From: Paracoccaceae bacterium
GTDB lineage: Bacteria; Pseudomonadota; Alphaproteobacteria; Rhodobacterales; Rhodobacteraceae
NCBI GenBank assembly: GCA_024639125.1
Contig: JAHEJA010000002.1
Span: 1 to 64,000 of the forward strand
Length of the DNA: 64,000 nt
Direction: 5' to 3'
The translations under genes were made by a program, and so were the position numbers. This document shows, in pieces, positions 8,605-17,856 of this stretch. Within the stretch, counting starts at the first letter, position 1; the number at the start of each line of letters is the position of its first letter. Under the pieces are notes generated by a model. That model did not search any database. It saw only the letters and a program-made list of their open reading frames with translations, and was not told the DNA's origin.

Positions 8605-9480
8605 ATGAAAATCGCAACATCCGCATATCCAATATCATGGCTGTCATCTTGGGATGACTACGTTCAAAAATTATCATCTTGGGTCAAAGACGCCCGTGAA
8701 CATGGTGCTGAAATGCTGGTGTTCCCGGAATACGCAGCGATGGAGCTTGCCAGCTTAGAAGGTGAAGATGCGGCAATAGATCGGCTTGGCGCGATGGCAG
8801 CCGTGAATAAGCATTTTCCAAATTTCGTAAAACTTCATATGCAATTGGCCAAGCACTACGGCGTTCATATTTTATCTGGCTCAGCCCCGATCAAAGACCA
8901 AGACATTTATGTAAACCGCACCGGGTTGTTTACCCCAACGGGCCATGTGGGGTGGCAAGACAAGCAAATCATGACCCGCTTCGAGCGCGAGGATTGGAAG
9001 GTCGCAAGTGGGGGACCTTTGCATGTGTTTGAGACCGCAATTGGTCGGATCGGTGTTTTGATTTGTTATGACAGCGAATTCCCTTTGCTTGGGCGCGCTC
9101 TAAGCGATGTGGATGTGTTGCTGGTTCCATCCTGTACCGAAGCGCAGTCTGGCTATTGGCGTGTGCGCATAGGGTCCATGGCACGTGCGCTTGAAACGCA
9201 ATGTGTCGTGGCAATGGCATCGCTCTTAAGCGATGATGCGCGATTTTACGGAGTAGACGAAGCTACGGGGATGGGGGCTATTTTCTGTCCTCCTGACAAA
9301 GGGTTTCCAGAATCAGGTGTTTTGGCTGCCGGCGACATGGGCAAGGCAGGATGGACCTATGGCACTGCTGACCTTAATCAAATCGCCGAAGTCCGAAAAG
9401 ATGGGGTTGTTTTGAACAGAAACCACTGGAGCGAGCAAATTCCGCGCTCAATGGTGCCATCCAAAGTGACCTTAACCTGA
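8605..9480 (+). CDS. Carbon-nitrogen hydrolase (nitrilase superfamily amidohydrolase)
   Basis: Cytoplasmic amidase of the nitrilase fold, 291 residues. The catalytic triad is complete: Glu42 in FPEYAAME, Lys120 in DKQIMTRFE and Cys154 in ICYDSEFP. The start MKIATSAYP at 8605 is chosen over the in-frame codon at 8572, which lies beside the preceding hairpin. The substrate is unknown; relatives hydrolyse omega-amides, carbamoylputrescine or deaminated glutathione. It stands alone between the orphan gene and infA. Confidence 0.9.
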   Translation: MKIATSAYPISWLSSWDDYVQKLSSWVKDAREHGAEMLVFPEYAAMELASLEGEDAAIDRLGAMAAVNKHFPNFVKLHMQLAKHYGVHILSGSAPIKDQDIYVNRTGLFTPTGHVGWQDKQIMTRFEREDWKVASGGPLHVFETAIGRIGVLICYDSEFPLLGRALSDVDVLLVPSCTEAQSGYWRVRIGSMARALETQCVVAMASLLSDDARFYGVDEATGMGAIFCPPDKGFPESGVLAAGDMGKAGWTYGTADLNQIAEVRKDGVVLNRNHWSEQIPRSMVPSKVTLT

Positions 9481-9564
9481 ATTCCCCTTGATTAATTGCT
9501 GAAATAGGTACATTGAGACGCTCGTCCACCTGTGTGGACACAATCGTTATGTGAAGGAGACAAC

Positions 9565-9783
9565 ATGGCCAAGGAAGAATTGCTCGAATTTCCCGGTGTC
9601 GTAAAGGAACTCCTGCCTAATGCGACGTTTCGGGTCGAGCTAGAGAACGGCCATGAAATCATCGCACACACGGCAGGTAAAATGCGTAAAAACCGTATCC
9701 GCGTTTTGGCAGGTGACAAGGTTCAAGTTGAAATGACACCTTATGACCTTACCAAGGGTCGGATCAATTACCGTTTCAAATAA
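9565..9783 (+). CDS. infA: Translation initiation factor IF-1
   Basis: The 72-residue OB-fold protein that binds the ribosomal A site during initiation. The start [11 protein letters not shown] and the segments [17 protein letters not shown] and [13 protein letters not shown] match IF-1 over its whole length. A strong GAAGGAGA ribosome binding site precedes the ATG. The 5' leader contains a small hairpin GTCCAC-CTGT-GTGGAC (9524-9539). It is followed after 3 bases by maf, so infA, maf and the RNase gene form one operon, a usual order in Rhodobacterales. Confidence 0.98.
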   Translation: MAKEELLEFPGVVKELLPNATFRVELENGHEIIAHTAGKMRKNRIRVLAGDKVQVEMTPYDLTKGRINYRFK

Positions 9784-9786
9784 GTT

Positions 9787-10365
9787 TTGAAGCTCGTTCT
9801 TGGATCAGGAAGTCCGCGCCGCAAGGAATTGTTGGCGCAAATTGGCGTTGGGATTTCCGATATACGCCCACCGGATGTTGATGAGACACCTAAATCAAGC
9901 GAATTACCCCGCGATTATTGTCGCCGGATAACCCGTTCAAAAGCACAAGCCGTAACGTTGGCCCCTGACGAAGTTTTGTTGGTGGGCGATACGACGGTCG
10001 CATTGGGTCGCCGCATTATGGGCAAGCCTTGTGATCGCGACGAAGCTGCGCATTTTTTGCGGGCGATGTCCGGTCGTCGCCATCGTGTGATTACCGCAAT
10101 TGCCGTGCGCAAAGGCGATAGAATTTGGGAAAAAGACGTTGTTAGTCACGTCCGCATGAAGTGTCTTTCTGATGCTGAAATTTTGGCGTATCTTGAAACA
10201 AATGACTGGCAAGGCAAAGCAGGCGGATATGGCATCCAAGGACCGGCTGGCGCCTTTATTCCGTGGATTAGCGGATCTTATAGCGCAATAATGGGATTGC
10301 CAGTGGCAGAAACCGCAAGCCTTTTGCAAGCAGCAGGTTTTCCAATCTTTAAGGAGCTACCATGA
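9787..10365 (+). CDS. maf: Maf-family nucleoside triphosphate pyrophosphatase
   Basis: Hydrolyses non-canonical or excess NTPs (dTTP/UTP-type Maf), 192 residues. The signature [12 protein letters not shown] is at the N-terminus, and the [11 protein letters not shown] and [10 protein letters not shown] motifs follow in order. The start is TTG at 9787, only 3 bases after the infA stop; no ATG is available near the conserved N-terminus. The stop overlaps the next start (ATGA), which indicates translational coupling to the RNase E/G gene. Confidence 0.93.
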   Translation: MKLVLGSGSPRRKELLAQIGVGISDIRPPDVDETPKSSELPRDYCRRITRSKAQAVTLAPDEVLLVGDTTVALGRRIMGKPCDRDEAAHFLRAMSGRRHRVITAIAVRKGDRIWEKDVVSHVRMKCLSDAEILAYLETNDWQGKAGGYGIQGPAGAFIPWISGSYSAIMGLPVAETASLLQAAGFPIFKELP

Positions 10366-11372
10366 AGGGTCGGCAAATATTTTTGGATCATTACCAAGGT
10401 CGCGAAGCGGCAGCTTTGATGGTTGATGGTCAATTAAGTGACTTTTTGATCGAGGCAGATGCTCCTGCACCAGGAACGCTTTATCGTGCTATCGCGGACC
10501 GCCCCATTAAGGGGCAAGGCGGCATGTTTCTTAAAACGCCTGATGGGTCTGCCTTTTTGCGACAAGTCAAAGGTTTGGCCCCCGGTCAACCCTTGTTGGT
10601 GCAGGTGACGGGCTTTGCTGAAGCAGGCAAAGCTATTCCTGTCACAACAAAAATCTTGTTCAAAAGCCGCTATGTCATCGTGACACCTGATGCACCGGGT
10701 TTGAACATATCCCGTTCGATCAAAGACGACGAGCGTCGCGATGCTTTGGTCGGGTTGATCCGCACAGAAGTAGGCGAATTTGAACAGGGCATGATCTTGC
10801 GTTCGGCCTGCTGGCATGCGGATGACGAAGACATTGTCGATGATGCAAATGAAATGCTCGATCTGGCACGCCGCATCGCTCAGGACAGTGAAGGTGATGC
10901 CGAGTTATTGGTTGAAGCGGATGGTCCGCATACCCAAGCTTGGCGTGATTGGAGTGATCCTGCGGATGTTGATACAGCAGAGGGCTGCTTTGAAACTGGT
11001 GGTGTGCTGGATGCTTTGGAAGATCTAAAAAATGACCGCGTCGAAATTGCGGGCGGCCATTACTATGTAGAACCGACGCGGGCCTGTGTGACCGTTGATG
11101 TCAACACAGGCAGCGATACGTCCCCTGCCGCAGGGGTTAAGGCGAATATCGCCATGGCGCGCGATTTGCCGCGTCAATTGCGGATGCGAGGCTTGGGGGG
11201 GCAAATCGTAATTGATCCTGCGCCTATGCCCAAAAAAGATCGTCGCCAATTGGAAACGGTTATCAAAGCGGCGCTGCGCCATGATACAGTCGAAACCAAT
11301 TTTGTGGGTTGGACTGCGATGGGGCTTATTGAATTGCAGCGCGCTCGTGTGCGTCCGCGCCTGACGTTTTGA
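10362..11372 (+). CDS. Short ribonuclease E/G family protein
   Basis: RNase E/G catalytic-type protein of 336 residues, much shorter than full RNase E. The metal-binding segments [11 protein letters not shown] and [14 protein letters not shown] are recognisable, corresponding to the two catalytic aspartates of RNase E. There is no long C-terminal degradosome scaffold and the N-terminal S1-like part is reduced. It overlaps maf by 4 bases. In related genomes a yacG gene often follows; here a terminator hairpin follows directly. Confidence 0.85.
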   Translation: MKGRQIFLDHYQGREAAALMVDGQLSDFLIEADAPAPGTLYRAIADRPIKGQGGMFLKTPDGSAFLRQVKGLAPGQPLLVQVTGFAEAGKAIPVTTKILFKSRYVIVTPDAPGLNISRSIKDDERRDALVGLIRTEVGEFEQGMILRSACWHADDEDIVDDANEMLDLARRIAQDSEGDAELLVEADGPHTQAWRDWSDPADVDTAEGCFETGGVLDALEDLKNDRVEIAGGHYYVEPTRACVTVDVNTGSDTSPAAGVKANIAMARDLPRQLRMRGLGGQIVIDPAPMPKKDRRQLETVIKAALRHDTVETNFVGWTAMGLIELQRARVRPRLTF

Positions 11373-11384
11373 TCGAATAGAAAA

Positions 11385-11402
11385 AGGGGGCTTCCGCCCC
11401 CT
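11385..11402 (+). terminator. Terminator-like hairpin after the RNase E/G gene
   Basis: Stem AGGGGGC/GCCCCCT with a TTCC loop just after the stop codon. A second small hairpin TTGGTC-AA-GACCAA (11404-11417) follows. The T-run is poor. Confidence 0.65.
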
Positions 11403-11418
11403 CTTGGTCAAGACCAAT

Positions 11419-11460
11419 TCACCCCCGAGGATATTTTCAAAAAGAAGAACCTAGGGGTGA
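11419..11460 (+). repeat. Dispersed intergenic motif, copy 1
   Basis: Core GAGGATATTTT-C-AAAAAGAAG at 11427-11447, enclosed by complementary arms TCACCCC (11419-11425) and GGGGTGA (11454-11460). It lies between the convergent ends of the RNase E/G gene and leuA. Confidence 0.6.
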
Positions 11461-11465
11461 TATTG

Positions 11466-13034
11466 TTAATTGTGATCTTTCCAGTTCACTTCGCGTTTGT
11501 TTTCCCCAACGCGGGCGCGACGAACATAGAGCCGGTTTAGCGCATTGATATAAGCTTTTGCGGACGCAACGACTGTATCGGTATCCGAGCTTTGTCCGGT
11601 TGCGACATTGCCGTCTTGGTCCATACGCACTGTAACTGTTGCTTGGGCATCGGTGCCTTCTGTCACGGCGTTGACTTGGTATAATTGCAAGCGTGCGCTA
11701 TGCGCATAGAGGGCCTTTATCGCATTGAAGGTTGCATCGACTGGGCCGTCTCCGGTTGCTTTGATGGATGCTTTTTCACCACCAATCGTTAACGACATTT
11801 CGGCGCTTTGCGGCCCTTGGGTTCCGCAGACCACCTGCAATGAGGTCAAAACGATATGATCGTTTTCAGCGTCTTCACCGGTTTGCATAAGTGCGATGAG
11901 GTCTTCGTCGTAGATTTCTTTTTTGCGATCAGCCAATTCTTTGAATCGCACAAAGACGTCTTTGAGTTGGTTGTCTGCCAGCTGATATCCCAAATCCTGA
12001 AGCTTTGAACGAAGAGCCGCGCGTCCAGAATGTTTGCCCATAACGAGGTTTGTATCGGCAAGGCCCACATCGGAGGGCCGCATGATTTCAAAGGTTTCTG
12101 CGTTCTTCAGCATGCCGTCTTGGTGGATGCCGCTTTCGTGCGCAAATGCGTTTTTGCCGACGATGGCTTTGTTGAATTGCACTGGGAAGCCAGACACGGT
12201 TGAAACGCGACGTGAGATATTCATGATCTTGGTTGTGTCGATGTTTGTGTAGAATGGCATAATGTCGCCGCGTACTTTTAGCGCCATGACGACTTCTTCT
12301 AGGGCCGTGTTGCCCGCGCGTTCGCCAAGGCCATTGATGGTGCATTCGATTTGGCGCGCGCCGCCTGCCACAGCAGCCAAAGCATTCGCCGTCGCCATGC
12401 CCAAATCGTTGTGACAGTGCGTGGCAAAGATAATTCCGTCTGCCCCCGGAACGCGGTCTAAGAGCATACGGATCAAGTCCGCGGATTCAGCAGGGGCCGT
12501 GTAGCCGACGGTATCTGGAATATTGATTGTTGTTGCGCCCGCTTTGATTGCGATTTCAACGACGCGGCACAAGTAGTCAGGTTCGGTTCTGGTCGCATCC
12601 ATCGGTGACCATTGCACATTTTCGCACAAATTGCGCGCGTGGCTTACGGTTTCGTGGATTTTTTCGGCCATCTGATCCATGTCTAAATTCGGGATGGCAC
12701 GATGAAGAGGTGAGGTTCCGATAAATGTGTGAATGCGGGGTTTGTTGGCATGTTTGACGGCATCCCAGCACCGATCAATATCGCCAAAATTAGCACGCGC
12801 AAGACCGCAGATTACCGAATTTTTGGACCGTTGTGCGATTTCTGAAACCGCTTTGAAGTCGCCCTCTGATGCAATGGGAAATCCAGCTTCGATAATGTCG
12901 ACGCCCATTTCATCCAAAAGCTCGGCAATTTCCAGTTTTTCGGCATGAGTCATTGTCGCGCCAGGGGATTGTTCGCCATCGCGCAAAGTTGTGTCAAAGA
13001 TCACAACGCGGTCTTTGTTTGAATCTTGTGTCAT
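11466..13034 (-). CDS. leuA: 2-isopropylmalate synthase
   Basis: First committed enzyme of leucine synthesis: condenses acetyl-CoA and 2-oxoisovalerate. The 522 residues show the N-terminal FDTTLRDGEQSPG metal/substrate motif, the HCHNDLG metal-binding motif, the GERAGNTALEE segment and the C-terminal leucine-sensing regulatory domain. It therefore has both allosteric control and, from the upstream sequence, attenuation-type control (see the leader). It is transcribed alone on the minus strand; its end faces the RNase E/G operon. The ribosome binding site is weak (AAAAAGAGAC), which fits control by RNA structure. Confidence 0.97.
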   Translation of the reverse strand: MTQDSNKDRVVIFDTTLRDGEQSPGATMTHAEKLEIAELLDEMGVDIIEAGFPIASEGDFKAVSEIAQRSKNSVICGLARANFGDIDRCWDAVKHANKPRIHTFIGTSPLHRAIPNLDMDQMAEKIHETVSHARNLCENVQWSPMDATRTEPDYLCRVVEIAIKAGATTINIPDTVGYTAPAESADLIRMLLDRVPGADGIIFATHCHNDLGMATANALAAVAGGARQIECTINGLGERAGNTALEEVVMALKVRGDIMPFYTNIDTTKIMNISRRVSTVSGFPVQFNKAIVGKNAFAHESGIHQDGMLKNAETFEIMRPSDVGLADTNLVMGKHSGRAALRSKLQDLGYQLADNQLKDVFVRFKELADRKKEIYDEDLIALMQTGEDAENDHIVLTSLQVVCGTQGPQSAEMSLTIGGEKASIKATGDGPVDATFNAIKALYAHSARLQLYQVNAVTEGTDAQATVTVRMDQDGNVATGQSSDTDTVVASAKAYINALNRLYVRRARVGENKREVNWKDHN

Positions 13035-13052
13035 TGTCAGGTCTCTTTTTGT

Positions 13053-13136
13053 TTCTACTAAGCGTTACGGTGCGAAGCGTTTCCCCTCTGAGCGGTCGCA
13101 CCTTGTCATGGCACGCTCAGAGGCAGCTTAGTAGAA
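13053..13136 (-). promoter_or_regulatory. leuA leader RNA with nested alternative stems (attenuator)
   Basis: Three pairings are visible on the minus strand. Outer: TTCTACTAAGC/GCTTAGTAGAA, 11 bp (13136-13126 with 13063-13053). Inner A: CCTCTGAGCG/CGCTCAGAGG, 10 bp (13123-13114 with 13094-13085). Inner B: GGTGCGA/TCGCACC, 7 bp (13102-13096 with 13075-13069). A and B interleave and so compete. The 5' arms of the outer stem and of A lie inside the leucine codons and stop codon of the leader peptide. No U-run follows, so control may act on translation or through Rho rather than an intrinsic terminator. Confidence 0.75.
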
Positions 13137-13200
13137 GGAGGTCAAGCGAAAGCACCGCAGGGGAGCGGTGTTGTAAAAAGGATATGTGCGCTTGTGTCAT
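13117..13200 (-). CDS. leuL: leuA leader peptide (leucine-rich, 27 aa)
   Basis: A 27-codon frame upstream of leuA with 8 leucine codons. Four are consecutive (CTC CTT CTA CTA, residues 21-24), with further Leu at 9, 17, 19 and 27, directly before a TGA. The Leu codons coincide with the 5' arms of the leader stems. An additional in-frame ATG lies just upstream at 13203. No Shine-Dalgarno is visible; a TATATT -10-like box ends 8 bases before that ATG, suggesting a leaderless or nearly leaderless message. This is the layout of classical leucine attenuators in enterobacteria; here it is inferred from sequence only. Confidence 0.8.
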   Translation of the reverse strand: MTQAHISFLQHRSPAVLSLDLLLLSCL

Positions 13201-13211
13201 CATCACGGGTC

Positions 13212-13217
13212 AATATA
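13212..13217 (-). promoter_or_regulatory. -10-like box of the leuA leader transcript
   Basis: TATATT on the minus strand, 8 bases before the first ATG of the leader peptide. A matching -35 element at normal spacing is not clear (TTGCTT lies 21 bases upstream). Confidence 0.35.
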
Positions 13218-13359
13218 CAAATCTGAATTTAAATGAAAAGCAACAAAACGACGAAAAGTCCATCTTGATGCCATATTTTATATTTAATTGGCGAATACTA
13301 TTCTAAAACAAGCATAAAGCCGTTCTAAGAACTGAACGATTGTAATTAAGGAATTAAGC

Positions 13360-15567
13360 GTGGCACGGGTAAGAGAAGTCGGAACATTATGGATTGGTGG
13401 TGCTTTGAGCTGGATGGAGCAGTTGTGCCTAAAGTCATTTGTCGACCAAGGGCAAAAGATTACGCTGTTTAGCTATGAACCGATTCCAAATGTTCCCAAA
13501 GGCGTGATCCAGCGTGATGGTCGTGAAATCATTGATACCGATGATTTCATCAAATACGAAAAGAAAGACAGCTTTGCCTTGTTCGCGGATTGGTTCCGTT
13601 TGCATATGATCCATCAAAATCCGAGCATGATTTGGGTTGATACAGATGTCTATTGTCACGCCCCTATGACCTATGACAGCGATTATGTGTTCGGGTATGA
13701 ACTGCCTGGTGAATACAGTGTGAATAATGCGGTACTTGGGTTGCCGGCAGAGAGCGAAATTCTAGCTAAAATGTTGGAATTCACCGAAGACCGTTATTCT
13801 ATTGCACCGTTTTTGCCCGACGCCAAACAAAAGGAATTGCAGGACGCGAAAGCGGCGGGAAATCCGGTTCATGTGTCTTTGCAAACTTGGGGCATTTGGG
13901 GTCCGCTGATGGTGACGCATTTTGTGCATGCGCTTGGGCTTCAGGAACATGTGTTGCCGCTTGATGCATTTTATCCCATTACGTTTCGCGATCGGACTAA
14001 GTTTATGCGGCGCAAACAGTTGGTCCGCAAGGAGTTGACTGAAAATACAACGGCGCTGCATTTGTGGGCATCAAATAAACGGCAGATCGGGAATTTTCAT
14101 AGCGGCTTGCCCCCTGTGAATTCCTATTTAGAAGAGCTGGCCCAAAAGCATGATATCAAAGCATTCAAAGCCCCGATCAAAGGGCGCGCAAAGGCAGTGT
14201 TTGATACGGCTTTAATGGATCATATCCCAAATGGTGAAATTCAGGCGATCGCGGATCTGACGGGAAATGCGCGTGGGTTTTCTTTGGCGATGTATCACAA
14301 ATTTGATTGTGAAATTCAATTGATTGACGTCAACGATCAAGGCGAATTTGGGGATGAGCCGCGGGACTGGATTCCGCCCTATATCGACTTTCTGAAATCT
14401 AATGATGTTCCAGAAAGCAAAATTCGCGTGATCGGGTTTGAAAAACAGCTCAAGCCAGTGGACGTGTTGTGTAATCTCAAGGGGTTTGGCGACGAACATA
14501 AAGTGCGCTTTTTACAGCCGTTTTTAGAAAAATGTCTGCATTCTGACAGCCGTATGTTTATGGATATCAAACAAGGCACCGGCGCCTTTCCATTCCTCAA
14601 GGACTTTTGCACAAACGAACAGATTTTTGATCTAGAATCGAAGGACAAAAAGCGCACACGCATTGTTGCGTTTCCCAAGCCGCCCGAACCAGTTCGTGAA
14701 GAAGGTTGGGATGAAATCGCAGTAGGGCTTGCTGGGGAAAACGGATTTTACCGCCCCGGCCCAGAAGCGCATTCTTTCCTATATATGGAACGCTCGACGG
14801 ATACGTTGGTGGTCACGTTTGATAACCTTGATATTGCGATGAACAACCGCGAAGACCGCCGCCCTTGGGGGTTTTCGTTTATCGAAGAACAAGGTTGGTC
14901 AATGCTGGGCGTGATGGCTGGTGGTTGGACATGGTATCGCAATCCATGGGTTTCCGAGCAATTTGATGAACTGCGCGATTCCGGGTTCTTTTCAAAATTC
15001 AAACGTGTTGTGTTTTATGGCGCATCTATGGGCGGCTATGCAGCATGTGCCTTTAGTGCGGCTGCGCCCGGATGCGATGTTGTGGCGATTAGTCCGCAAA
15101 CCACTTTGGATAAAACCATTGTGGATTGGGAAACACGTTACAAAGTAGCGTGGGACCGCGATTTTTCTGGCCCATACGGCGACGCAACCAAATCCATCAA
15201 AATGGCGCGACGCGTGTCCATTCTGTATGATCCCTATGAACCGTTGGATGCGGGTCATGTGAAACGGTTTAACGGCAAGAACGTCAATTTATTACGCGCA
15301 CCTTTGATGGGGCATCGTTTGGGATCATCTTTAAATCAAATGGGACTGCTCAGTCAGATCATTCTGGGCGCTTTGTCCGGGAGGCTTGAGTCTTCGGAAT
15401 ATTACCAATTGCTGCGCAAGCGCCGTGATTTTCCACGCTATCAACGGGAATTGTTCCAACGGGCTGTCAGTAAGGGTCATACCAAGTTGGCTAAAACGTT
15501 GGGCGAGGCCATTTTGAAGCGCAACGATAACCGCGCTGTTCGCTTAGGGTTAAGGGACCTGTCATAG
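13360..15567 (+). CDS. Trimodular protein: DXD glycosyltransferase, methyltransferase-like module and alpha/beta-hydrolase module
   Basis: A 735-residue protein of three apparent modules. Residues 1-260 resemble sugar transferases with a DXD motif (WVDTDVY, 92-98). Residues 280-445 look like a Rossmann methyltransferase-type fold (ADLTGNARGFSLA, then an acidic IQLIDVND strand end). Residues 450-735 look like an alpha/beta hydrolase with a nucleophile elbow GASMGGY (Ser556) and a candidate catalytic His652 in PLMGHRLG. The start is GTG at 13360 after AAGGAA. A surface polysaccharide role is a guess from the first module and from the convergent glycosyltransferase neighbour. Confidence 0.65.
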   Translation: MARVREVGTLWIGGALSWMEQLCLKSFVDQGQKITLFSYEPIPNVPKGVIQRDGREIIDTDDFIKYEKKDSFALFADWFRLHMIHQNPSMIWVDTDVYCHAPMTYDSDYVFGYELPGEYSVNNAVLGLPAESEILAKMLEFTEDRYSIAPFLPDAKQKELQDAKAAGNPVHVSLQTWGIWGPLMVTHFVHALGLQEHVLPLDAFYPITFRDRTKFMRRKQLVRKELTENTTALHLWASNKRQIGNFHSGLPPVNSYLEELAQKHDIKAFKAPIKGRAKAVFDTALMDHIPNGEIQAIADLTGNARGFSLAMYHKFDCEIQLIDVNDQGEFGDEPRDWIPPYIDFLKSNDVPESKIRVIGFEKQLKPVDVLCNLKGFGDEHKVRFLQPFLEKCLHSDSRMFMDIKQGTGAFPFLKDFCTNEQIFDLESKDKKRTRIVAFPKPPEPVREEGWDEIAVGLAGENGFYRPGPEAHSFLYMERSTDTLVVTFDNLDIAMNNREDRRPWGFSFIEEQGWSMLGVMAGGWTWYRNPWVSEQFDELRDSGFFSKFKRVVFYGASMGGYAACAFSAAAPGCDVVAISPQTTLDKTIVDWETRYKVAWDRDFSGPYGDATKSIKMARRVSILYDPYEPLDAGHVKRFNGKNVNLLRAPLMGHRLGSSLNQMGLLSQIILGALSGRLESSEYYQLLRKRRDFPRYQRELFQRAVSKGHTKLAKTLGEAILKRNDNRAVRLGLRDLS

Positions 15568-15576
15568 GTCCCTTTT
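15552..15576 (+). terminator. Terminator overlapping the stop codon of the trimodular gene
   Basis: Stem AAGGGACCT/AGGTCCCTT (9 bp, 5-base loop) followed by TT. The TAG stop lies at the loop and start of the right arm, so the hairpin is partly coding. The convergent glycosyltransferase gene ends about 10 bases further on. Confidence 0.65.
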
Positions 15577-15585
15577 GCCGCCGAA

Positions 15586-17856
15586 TTAGTGCTGCGTTTC
15601 TTTGACTGTGCCAATCGTGTAGAAAAAGTCCCGCGAATGGGTGCCAAAGGCGACGTCATCGGTCACGCTTTCTGGGCCAGCCAAAAAGACATTGGCGCCA
15701 AAGTGGTAATGCAGCCGGCTTAGGCGCTCCATGCGCTCGCTCGTGAGGTCGTTATAAAAATTGGTGTAATTTTCAGTATCACGCAGCTCTTTGATCTTGG
15801 CTTTATGCGCGGCGACACAGGCTTCGTGGGCGGCTTTGATGTCAGGGTCTGACAGCATGTGGTCCATTTCTTGTTTGAGCTGCGGCAACATGCGTTGAAT
15901 GGACCATTCGCGTTCTGCGTTATTATTCATGCGGAACCAATAGGCCATGCCTTGGTCGCGATCGACATGGTTCACGCGCCCCCGATCCCGTTTCACCAAA
16001 AAGCTTTCAGCGGAACGCACAGCATAGTGGTTCAATTGCACCAAGTCATAGCCATAGGTTTCTGTTGTCGAACGCCAAGCATTTCTAAACATTTCCTTTG
16101 GAATTTCATTCCCCGACCCATTGACCCAATTTATATGGCTCCATTGTTGGGGGATCAATCCTTTGGGGCGATGCACGCCCAGCTTTTTAAAGATACTTAG
16201 ATTTTTGAAAAGCGTCTTAAATCCCCAGGCTTGGTGGGGTTTGCGTGTTAGCTCTTCGGCGCATCTGTTGAATTGTTCGATAATGGGTCGATCTTCGAAT
16301 TCATGCACATCGGCATTGCCAAAAAGCCGCCAGGTACACGAAATCATATTTGCATCGCCCACGGCTTTGTAAAGTGCATCCAACGTGCCATCACCGGTTT
16401 TGATGTTTATATATTCATCGACATCCATACAAATTGCCCATTCGGCATTTTGGATAAGTGGTTCTTCTTCTGCGGCTTGAAGCGCGGCGTGCTGTGGTTT
16501 TAAATCCGTTCCCTTGAACGGGTTGTCGCGGTGCTGAACAAACCCTTTTTCTTGAAGCAGGTCCAAAAACGTATCCGTGCCATCGGTGCAATCATTTGTA
16601 TAAACCAAAAAGCCGCGCACCCCAATCGCCCGATGATAGGCCAACCATTCTAGGATAAAGGGACCTTCGTTTTTCATCGTGGTGACGATGGACGTCATGC
16701 CGCGTGACCCTTTTGGGGTTTGGGGCGCTTCGACGTCGGGCATCCGCACAGGTTTGTGGTCAAAATCGCTGGTTGCCAAACGCAACAATTCAGGGTGCTC
16801 TATCAAGCTGGTTTTGGGAACAATTTTGCTAATTTTGTCCGCACGATGACGCAGGGCCATGAAACGTCCAAATTGTCCATAGTCACGCAAGGTTGCCGTC
16901 GCCCCACGCACACGTATGAATTTCCAAGTTGTTTCTTCGGGTAAATTGGCCGGACAAACGCACCATCTTCGTGCAGACACCCCTTTGTCGAATTGAATGC
17001 AAATATGATCCCCGAATTTTGGTGGTTGATTGTTGCGCACACGCCATGGGTAACACTGACGACCAAGAAGGGTGATGATCCCCGTTTGTGATTGCTCTGC
17101 GCGATCAAAAATGCTGCCATGCGTATCATTGAACACCAGATCGCATACATCAATATTTGCAACAGCACGCGCTTGATTTAAGAATAAGTGCCGGCAAATT
17201 TCGAAGAAATGCACTTCGTTCATGGGGGAACGCCAAGGATTAGAAGGCGGGATTGCCATACGATCTTTGCCCGGTGCGCCGGGGGTTGCATAAGGATGCC
17301 ACTCGGGCGGCATGTCGGGATGACCAAACGGGGTGTTCGCCGCGATACATAGGATTTTTGCCGTGATCCCGCGCGCTTGGATTTCTTGTTCTAGATTGGC
17401 GCCAAAGCCTGTGACCTTGTCAGGCATTGCGCGATAGAAAATCGCAGCTGCTGTCAGAGCTTGTTCGCGTATATGAAATTCAAGCCAGTCTGCTATGTCA
17501 GATGCAGTTTCGCCATTTTGTACCGATAGCGCAACATTTTCGCCTTGGAAAAAGTCTGGTTCGGGCATCATAGGGTCAACAGAAACGTCTATTGAATCTA
17601 GCGTCAAACCAACTGGCCCTAAATGTTGGCTGGTGATATCGATTTTCAACGCGCCATCGACCGTGATCGATGCTGCAATGGTCCAAGGTGCATTGACGAT
17701 AATTGCATTCACGTCTGACGTTTTGGAAAAATAAAGTGCAACGTTTCGGGTGGTGTCAATAGATGGCATTTCAATAGCTGCCAATAATGTCACCCTGCCC
17801 ACGATATGCCCTGAAAGGGTGCGTTCGATAAATTGGGATGCATTAGAAGAGGTCAT
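15586..17856 (-). CDS. Glycosyltransferase family 2 (GT-A) protein with a long N-terminal extension
   Basis: A 756-residue protein. The C-terminal half carries a GT-A catalytic domain: TTMKNEGPFILEWLAYHR, then YTNDCTDGTD and the acidic MDVDEYI metal-binding motif, as in the Glyco_tranf_2_4/GT92-like group common in Rhodobacterales. The N-terminal 370 residues are a separate region with a beta-rich start and a VFNDTHGSIFDRA segment that I cannot assign. No membrane segment is present. It is convergent with the trimodular transferase, so both may serve the same cell-surface glycan, but they are not co-transcribed. Confidence 0.78.
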   Translation of the reverse strand: MTSSNASQFIERTLSGHIVGRVTLLAAIEMPSIDTTRNVALYFSKTSDVNAIIVNAPWTIAASITVDGALKIDITSQHLGPVGLTLDSIDVSVDPMMPEPDFFQGENVALSVQNGETASDIADWLEFHIREQALTAAAIFYRAMPDKVTGFGANLEQEIQARGITAKILCIAANTPFGHPDMPPEWHPYATPGAPGKDRMAIPPSNPWRSPMNEVHFFEICRHLFLNQARAVANIDVCDLVFNDTHGSIFDRAEQSQTGIITLLGRQCYPWRVRNNQPPKFGDHICIQFDKGVSARRWCVCPANLPEETTWKFIRVRGATATLRDYGQFGRFMALRHRADKISKIVPKTSLIEHPELLRLATSDFDHKPVRMPDVEAPQTPKGSRGMTSIVTTMKNEGPFILEWLAYHRAIGVRGFLVYTNDCTDGTDTFLDLLQEKGFVQHRDNPFKGTDLKPQHAALQAAEEEPLIQNAEWAICMDVDEYINIKTGDGTLDALYKAVGDANMISCTWRLFGNADVHEFEDRPIIEQFNRCAEELTRKPHQAWGFKTLFKNLSIFKKLGVHRPKGLIPQQWSHINWVNGSGNEIPKEMFRNAWRSTTETYGYDLVQLNHYAVRSAESFLVKRDRGRVNHVDRDQGMAYWFRMNNNAEREWSIQRMLPQLKQEMDHMLSDPDIKAAHEACVAAHKAKIKELRDTENYTNFYNDLTSERMERLSRLHYHFGANVFLAGPESVTDDVAFGTHSRDFFYTIGTVKETQH

